Of a DNA stretch of 64,000 bases, positions 57,735-64,000 are shown one piece after another (the stretch's first letter is position 1; every line of letters starts with the position of its first letter). Under the pieces are notes generated by a model, which did not search any database, had not been told where the DNA came from, and saw only the letters and a program-made list of their open reading frames with translations. The position numbers and the translations under genes are program-made. Source of the stretch: Apricaphanius iberus (Eukaryota > Chordata > Actinopteri > Cyprinodontiformes > Aphaniidae); NCBI GenBank assembly GCA_028564705.1, contig JAPXFQ010001310.1, positions 124,001 through 188,000 on the forward strand, written 5' to 3'.

Positions 57735-58460
57735 CTGAGACCTGAAAACAATTACTTGTTGCCACCTCAGGTATTTAAGAAAGACATTATAAAAATGATA
57801 AATGCTCTTATCCAATCCGAAGACTGCAGAGTGCAACAAAACATTTCAAAACAATATATTTACCCATTCACAGATACATTTACATACTGGTAAGATGGTG
57901 GTAAACTACATTGTATCCGCTGCTAGAAACAGTAAATTGGATAAAAAAGGTAGGACAAATAGAACAGTAAAAGCCACAAAAATTCTGTTCAATTAGAGCT
58001 AAAAGCCAAAGTATAAAACTGTTTTTTTTTAAAAGATCATTAAAATAATTGAAAGTCCATCTATCTCTGATGAGAAATAGCTAAATTGTTGAACCTGGGA
58101 TTGTCTGACCATTGATTTATTAAGTTTAAATATTTTGATGGAGAATAAGCATACAAATATGGTGCAAAATGACTAAAGCCTAGTTCTTCTCCAGCTTTGC
58201 ACACATATTGACGGGGACGTTTTTCCTTTATAGTACTCCATCGGTTGTTGGTGTTGGAAAGCAATCCTCTGCTAGGACAGCAAGGGGGCAAGTCTTTTCT
58301 GACCAGTTGTTGGCAGACCTTAAGAGATGTGAGAGGACAAGGGCTGAAGTCGGTCCAATAAATAGGGTGGTGCAAGTCTGTTCAGGGAATTATAAATTTA
58401 TAAATGTATTTTATATAATTATGGTTGTAGATTAGTTCTTCATTTACACATAATTTTACA
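57735..58460. other. Unassigned sequence
   Basis: A minus-strand 104-codon frame at 58061-58375 has no motif that I recognise. No paired ends were found. Confidence 0.3.
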
Positions 58461-58468
58461 TTATTTTT

Positions 58469-58828
58469 TTATGATAATTTCATAAGGACAAAATGTGAAT
58501 AGCTGGTTTGAATCTGAAGGAGATGGTTCTTTTCAGTGAGCCAAGCCCTAAAAACCGGCTCTCCTAATGCCTTGCCACACACGCAGGTGACAAAATTGAG
58601 ATATTTTGAAGAGTTTGAACAGTCATCTGCACCTAAGCTCAGGTTGTTGGCACCAAAAACAAATCTTTTCAAATCCTCCAGCCAAAGTGAAGATCTTTGT
58701 TTTCTACCTTTTCCATGTCTGCATGTGGACAGATGAAAGTGGAGATTGAAGTACCGCAACGTCACATCCGTGACAAAAACTTCTCCAACATCACTTGTGC
58801 GACCTGTGTATACACTCAGAAACAGCAT
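58469..58828 (-). CDS. Unrecognised 119-codon frame
   Basis: The minus frame begins MLFLSVYTGRTSDVGEVFVT and contains CRHGKGRKQRSSLWLEDLKR, CSNSSKYLNFVTCVCGKALG and FRAWLTEKNHLL. Composition is protein-like with five Cys. To its right, 58975-59100 resembles a DNA-transposon subterminal region ('ccggttacgtgtggatggag', 'gtgtgtacatggc'), so this may be a transposon-encoded exon. I cannot name it, and it may be non-coding. Confidence 0.25.
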   Translation of the reverse strand: MLFLSVYTGRTSDVGEVFVTDVTLRYFNLHFHLSTCRHGKGRKQRSSLWLEDLKRFVFGANNLSLGADDCSNSSKYLNFVTCVCGKALGEPVFRAWLTEKNHLLQIQTSYSHFVLMKLS

Positions 58829-59100
58829 TTAGCTCCTCAAACCTGTGTTGGAAGTATCGACTGACCAAGCGCTTTTTGCTTGCTTGTTTTTACCAGCTCT
58901 ATCACTGCCGTATGCTGAAGTTAGTGAGTAGAAAGTTAGTCTAAGCGGATAGGATTTTTTAAAACTAGTGGTTTGCCATGTCTATGAATGTGCTTAAAAA
59001 CTGATCTATCCGGTTACGTGTGGATGGAGCTTTTTTTGTAAAAATGAGATAAGAAAAATATTTGTAAAAAAAAAAAATGGCTATGTGTGTACATGGCTTA

Positions 59101-60320
59101 AAAGAGCCGGAATTCCCTTTACTACATTACACAGTAATGACATCCAACTTCTGAGTGGCTCCAGCGAGCAGAGGTGATATACTGTTTACATACAGCGGTT
59201 AAAAGCCATTGCTGAACTCTAATGAATTAATTAATTGAACATCCTGGCTGTGTTTCCTGAGTCCTGCAGTTTCTTTTGGATATTTCACATATGCTCCATG
59301 AAGAAATACACAAATAGGAGGGTTTTTCAGTGAATAATTTGCCGTTATGTTCCACAGAAAAATAGGTGAATTGATTGACTCCTGAACTGGTGCTAGACAG
59401 AGGTCGACTGTACTGTTATGGCTTTTATTTTTAATACATTAAAATCTCGCCAAATTAAATGGGGATTAAATAAAGGTTCATCACATGACTTGGTGCTTGG
59501 TTGTTTTGAAAGCTTGTCTGTAGGCTTTCAGACTCAGTATCTAATTTATCAACACATAAAAGGGAAAATTGCTATGATTTTATGTGTACATGCCCATTAT
59601 GAACCCTAGGACAGAAGACCTGTAATTGGAAATAATAGGATTGTACCTTGAAGGCCCCAATAGTGAAAGTTACCTTTGATAAATGCTGTTTAATTATCTT
59701 GCAATTTACTCTCCCATTATAAAGTCTATTGGACAAAATGATAGTGAGCAATTATAGTTTCTCCCTTGGATGAAGTGAGGCAGCGCTGGGGTGGCAGACA
59801 AGCTGCTCATCTGTCCATTTAATGTGCAGACATGCATTTGAACGTTTGACATGGATTCTACGTGTTAAATCAGGGATGTATCTGAGATTAAGTATTTAGA
59901 CACAGATAGACCAGAAGGCTAACTGCTCTCCTTTAATTGTGTGTGCAACTGTGAGTATGTGTGTGTGTGTGCCGCAAGCTAACATCACTAATTATGTTGC
60001 TCTCAAAGTGCATGAACCCTTCTCTCATATTGAATATTTTTATTTATCACTACTGCGTTTGAGTGCAATAAGCCTAATAGCTCCTAACAGATGTTGCAGT
60101 GAAGATGAACAAGGAAATTTTCATTATTAAAAACTACTCTTAAGTTCTCTTTTCTTTATTCCAGCGCATTAAGAATTAATTAGGTTAATATTTTCCATTT
60201 GTCCTTGTTCTCATCTATTGCCTGCTTTGTTTCCTCTCCTCTGGGATTTTGTGATTTTGCTGGAGCATTTATCCAAACATTAATGACACAACATTGTACT
60301 CAAGCTTCAGACTTCTTTGT
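59101..60320. other. Repeat-poor stretch, possible conserved non-coding DNA
   Basis: About 1.2 kb without recognised transposon sequence. It has several homeodomain-type words (taattaatt, ctaattat) and a short (gt)n at 59958-59971. No coding frame is supported. Confidence 0.3.
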
Positions 60321-60335
60321 AACCTTTATAATTCA

Positions 60336-60771
60336 CTTCACTTTCATTTATATAGAGCCAATTTACAACAAATTCCATCCCAAGGCACTTTCACAACAAA
60401 AGTAAATTCAATACAATTATACAAACATTCCAATCAGTTAAGTTTTCTATGTAAGGAATCCCAGCAGATTGGATTGAGTCATCGACGTGAGGTTGTGCCC
60501 GGATCAGGCAGACTCCAACCACAGCAAGTCCTCAGCAAACCCTCATACTGAGCAAGCATGTTGCGGCAGTGGAGAGGAAAAACTCCCCTTTAGAAGGAAG
60601 AAACCTCCGGCAGAACCTGGCTCAGTACAAGCCGTCATCTACCACAACTGTCTGGGGGTCTGAGAAGACAGAGAAGAGACAGCATGGAGGATGCTCAGTC
60701 ACTTTGAGCATCATCTGGACCGATGTTCCCCATCCAGAAGGGGGGATTGTAGTTTAGATTATAACCATAGG
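60336..60771 (-). repeat. L2-group LINE 3'UTR (minus), left of the hAT insertion
   Basis: It starts with the reversed tail 'tttatatagagccaatttac' and carries 'aagaaacctccggcagaacc', 'gaccgatgttccccatccag' and 'gattataaccatagg', where the hAT begins. The LINE resumes at 61954 with endonuclease sequence, so the RT region is deleted. Confidence 0.8.
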
Positions 60772-61945
60772 CAGTGTTGGGGCGTAACGGAATACATGTA
60801 CCGGCAGTACGTATTTACAATACTAATTATGAGTAACTGTATTCCGTTATAGTTACTATATACGGAATACAGTTACTTGCGTAATAATATTGGAATACTT
60901 GTGTTTTTTACAGTTTCCACCTGAAAGATGAAGATATACGTTTTTGGAAATGTTTGTCTCAGCGTTGTGTAGATATCCCAAAACAACATGCCGCCGAAAC
61001 CATAGAGATCCTATGGCTGAAACACTCCTGGCCTAAATTCACCAACATTATCGTGAGTTGCTAGGTATGGATTGAGACCCGGTTGGAGCCACAACCGCAG
61101 GCAAATAAACCGACTAGCAGTGAAGGAAATGATGCATTCAATGGCACTCTCTCACAGTTATTTTTTTTCAAGTGATGCAAGATTTCATTTGAGCATTCCT
61201 GACAAAAGCCAGACTAAAGCCATGGTGGTTAAAACGGGGGAAAAGATCAAATCTGGCAACACTAGTCATAGAGTTGCACCCGCAATGCTGCTGGTGTTAA
61301 ACTGCAAAATATGCAGGCAAACTGCTGTGATTGCTGCAGTAGCTGTAATTCGGTATCAATAATGAAGTGGCATATTCAAATGACCACCTAAAATATTTTT
61401 TGCAAAGGTTAGTGAAAAATCCAGGAGGTAAAATGTTTGTGTAAATTTTTGCTGGCGGGTCTCACAAAGCTACAGCGTAGTACATCAACAACGTCAACAG
61501 CAAACTAGAAACAAAGCATCCGGCTGCCCAGCTTAAAAGATATCTACAAGTAACCAAAAATTAAAAGAACGGCAACGATGTACAAAAACAAACAGAAAAT
61601 CCTCTACCACTGGAACTATATCATGTTAGTTAGGCCCTTTCTCACAGTTACAGTTGTTGAATCTGACATGATGTTAGCTTGGTTATATGTTGTTGTGATG
61701 GGTTTCCCTAAAATTATGGCTACAAGGATAAAAGCTTTTTATTTGGAGTGCAATGAATGTCAGTTTACAATACTTTGCTTATTTATAACAGAAATTTGCA
61801 GATAGTCTAATTGGCTTATTCCAAGTATTTAGAATGCAGTACCAAGATTCAGCAAAGTAACAGATAACCTTACAAAATACATTTTAAAGCAGGTATTCAG
61901 TATTCTGTAACTAATTACATTTACAAAGTATTCTCCCCAACACTG
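60772..61945. mobile_element. Non-autonomous hAT (1,174 bp) inside an L2 copy
   Basis: The left end 'cagtgttggggcgtaac' and right end 'attctccccaacactg' are inverted. The 8-bp TSD accatagg is perfect (60764-60771 and 61946-61953). Subterminal regions are rich in 'ggaatac'/'gtattcc' motifs. No transposase frame. It shares its first ten bases with the hAT at 9039. Confidence 0.93.
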
Positions 61946-61953
61946 ACCATAGG

Positions 61954-62535
61954 TCTCTATAGGTAGAAGGCCAGCTAAAAGTCAGATGTAATGTGGTTTG
62001 AAAACCTTTTTAAGGTTAAGAGAGCTATGGAAGATTGCAGCTAGGCCTCCACCTGTTTTTTCTGCTCTCACTAATATAATAATAATCTGTAGGGCAAGTT
62101 TCTGTTGCACAGCTTGTTTTATATCGTCAGCTAGACAAGTTTCTGATAGAAACAGCGTATGTATATTTTGTGTGATAAGATCATTGATTGGGAGAGACTT
62201 TCTTGATAGAGACCTTATTTTTAATGTGGCTATTTTTATATTTCTTTCAGTGATTCAGAGATTATTTTTGCAAGATATTACTTCCAGATTCTGTACCGTT
62301 CGGTTACACAAATTGATTCAGATTTTTGTTTTCTGCTACATATAAGCACTGAGATGGTACTATTTTGTTCAGGGGGGCCGGGCAAATTCTGGGAGACAAT
62401 GTGAGTAGAATTACTGTCCATTTCCCTTCGATATCAGATGTGATTGTTACTACCAGTTGGGAGATTGGCAGGATATCAGTCCCATGAAATTGATTTAGTC
62501 CAAGTTTTTGTATTAGCTGGGTCTCAGTCATAATT
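61954..62535 (-). pseudogene. L2-group LINE endonuclease fragment (minus)
   Basis: On the minus strand, blocks such as KSLPINDLITQNIHTLFLSE, TCLADDI and RAEKTGGGLAAIFHSSLNLK correspond to the endonuclease region (LSETWL and GGGVAAIF motifs). It resembles 21780-22100. It is disrupted by stops, and its 3' part is joined via the hAT site to the 3'UTR at 60336-60771. Confidence 0.7.
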
Positions 62536-62536
62536 T

Positions 62537-63319
62537 GTATATCTTTAAAACTAGGCTTAAAACGTTCCTCTTTGACAAAGCTTACAGTTAGAGATATGTT
62601 AATAGGCAGTTAGAGACAGGTTAGACAGGTAGCTAGGAAGAGACAGGTTAATGTTAGTAGCCAGGTAGAGTGTTAAAAGCTAGGAAGGGATATGAAGAGG
62701 TAGAGTAGCTAGGTAGGGATAGATTAATGTAAGCCAAGTAGAGAGTGTTAGTAGCTAGGTCTCCTAGTAGCTAGGAGACAGGTTCATGTTGGTAGCTATG
62801 CTGCTTTAGGCTAGGCTGTTGGAGGACATTATTAGGGTCTGTTCCTACTTTCTCTCCTACTTCTCCCCAACTGCATGATGTGCTGTCAGTTCAAACGCTA
62901 ACCTGCTTTCTCTTAGTCTCTTCTTATAGTAGATGCTCCTGACCCGCCCTGCTTGACGACCCTGACTAAGATAGCATTGCAGTGACGGAAAGTTCTCCAC
63001 GTCCTGCAACAAACTTCTGCATCAGTTCTGTTGCTCTTTCTGTGTCTCTGTTCTTTTTTTCTGGGTCTCGGCAGATGACCGCTTGTGCTGAGCCTGGTTC
63101 TGCCGGAGGTTTCTTCCTGTTAAAAGGGAGTTTTTCCTTTCCACTGTCGCTTCGTGATTGCTCAGTGTGAGGGATTGCTGAGAATTACACGATGCAATCT
63201 TCTGTGGTTCTCTAATTTCTACATTAAACATTGTATTGTAATAGCTCTTCTTGTAAAGCTCCTTGAGATGACATCTGTTGTGAAACGGCGCTATATAAAT
63301 AAACTGAATTGAATTGAAT
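62537..63319 (+). repeat. L2-group LINE 3' end, second copy of the 17.9-kb family
   Basis: It starts in the last codons of ORF2 (IFKTRL-type block), then carries the same 3'UTR as 17920-19037 and the tail 'ggcgctatataaataaactg' plus attga repeats. It lacks the 28S insert, so it shows the uninterrupted site near 62735-62745. Confidence 0.88.
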
Positions 63320-63354
63320 TTGTGGCCCTTTTTTTCAGAGAAGGTCCTAAAGGG

Positions 63355-63600
63355 TCAGGCATTTGGTGTAGAGCCAGGTGAATAGGGTGAATGAAGTGAG
63401 TTGGGTGAACCGGGTGAATGGGGCGAATGCTGTATGTCTCTGCTTGATCCTGCTGCTCTGCTTACAGCTTTGGCTGGTGTGAATACTTTTTGTCCTGGAT
63501 GAGTTTTCTCTGCTTCTATATCTCTGGCTGGTTGTGAGTCAAGTGTGTTTTGTCTCACTGTACTCTGTAGTTGAGCTTCTAGGGTGGTGCTTGGAGACAT
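63355..63600 (-). CDS. Short frame with Ser-Pro repeats, doubtful gene
   Basis: An 81-codon minus frame starts MSPSTTLEAQLQSTVRQNTL and ends with repeated Ser-Pro-x units (HSPHSPGSPNSLHSPYSPGS). The repeats come from a short 'gggtgaatg'-like minisatellite at about 63376-63430. I see no domain, and it may be non-coding. Confidence 0.2.
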   Translation of the reverse strand: MSPSTTLEAQLQSTVRQNTLDSQPARDIEAEKTHPGQKVFTPAKAVSRAAGSSRDIQHSPHSPGSPNSLHSPYSPGSTPNA

Positions 63601-63924
63601 TTGTCTTTGTTTTGAATTGTTCAGCTCTGTTTGTCCATGTTTTAGAACGTGCTGTTGTAGCTGAGCTGCATTGAGATCAGAAGTCTTTCTTCACTTTTGT
63701 TCAGATAATACTGGTTTTGTGTGAAGAGGTGTTTGGCCCCACAGAAAGCCTTAAAATTCTTTGTAAAAGCCATAGATGAATCAGCACAGGTGTTCTTTAA
63801 GAACCTGTGGAGATTATGAAACCGTAAGAATTCCATAACAGATTCTGTTGGGAGGGGCCCAGAAAGGTAGATTGGAATAAATGGAATAAATCAGAGATAT
63901 CCTGCTTCAGGGACTTCAACATTC

Positions 63925-64000
63925 ATACTGACAAACCCCAAGACAGCGGAACAAAAGCACTAAATTATGCCCTTCATAACTTTGACCTAATCCAACACAT
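63925..64000 (+). pseudogene. L2-group LINE endonuclease fragment, cut by window edge
   Basis: The frame reads DFNIHTDKPQDSGTKALNYA, then LHNFDLIQH. This is the GDFNIHxD endonuclease block, also visible in decayed form near 22285. It runs off the right edge, so its intactness is unknown. Confidence 0.65.

Overview
The window looks like a teleost fish nuclear genome. It is AT-rich, has no compact operon-like gene order, and is packed with transposable elements typical of ray-finned fish: L2/CR1-group LINEs whose 3' tails end in 'ggcgctatataaataaa' plus '(attga)n', L1-group LINEs, Tc1-like transposons, PIF/Harbinger and hAT elements, Ty3/gypsy-type LTRs and an ERV-like LTR element. I found no host protein-coding gene that I can name. 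The two best non-transposon coding candidates are a 159-codon frame on the minus strand at 24493-24972 and a possible 55-codon exon at 34600-34764. All calls rest on reading motifs, terminal repeats and target-site duplications (TSDs) by eye.

Layout. 1-916: minus-strand Ty3/gypsy (Tf1/sushi-like) element, with a gag-like frame running off the left edge and an LTR containing an 11-nt self-priming signature. 917-4385: two decayed L1-type ORF2 copies. 5551-6360: an ORF1 of the CR1/L2 esterase type. 7415-7560: a 55-bp tandem repeat. 9039-15438: DNA elements and LTRs with clear TSDs, including a Harbinger element abutting a solo LTR that holds a nested hAT element, and a Harbinger-like element with a MADF-domain remnant. 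16264-23640: LINE territory, where one 3'UTR carries an antisense 28S rRNA fragment. 25125-32644: a complete ERV-like element with two 0.54-kb LTRs, a tRNA-Trp primer site, a polypurine tract and a 6.4-kb interior without gag, pol or env. 32863-38582: a solo LTR, a decayed LTR and a second MADF-family element. 38672-45400: Tc1 remnants. 45530-49490: hAT and Harbinger pieces and LINE fragments.

49570-54756 holds a second, inverted and diverged copy of the same ERV-like non-coding interior. Its 3' LTR does not resemble that of the first copy. 54757-57730: a truncated copy of the 9-kb hAT, a LINE interrupted by an opposite-strand LINE, and a TTAA-flanked element. 60336-62535: an L2 copy split by a 1.17-kb hAT with a perfect 8-bp TSD. 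62537-63319: a second copy of the L2 3'UTR that serves as the empty site for the 28S insertion. The right edge cuts into another L2 endonuclease fragment.

The coding pieces do not form a pathway. They are layered mobile elements, and the nesting gives relative ages. The most unusual items are the long non-coding ERV-like family with conserved interior and possible splice signals, the 28S fragment inside a LINE 3'UTR, and the hAT terminus found at the same base in two L2 copies. Stretches at about 46180-46600 and 59100-60130 look repeat-free and could hold conserved non-coding elements, which only alignment can test.
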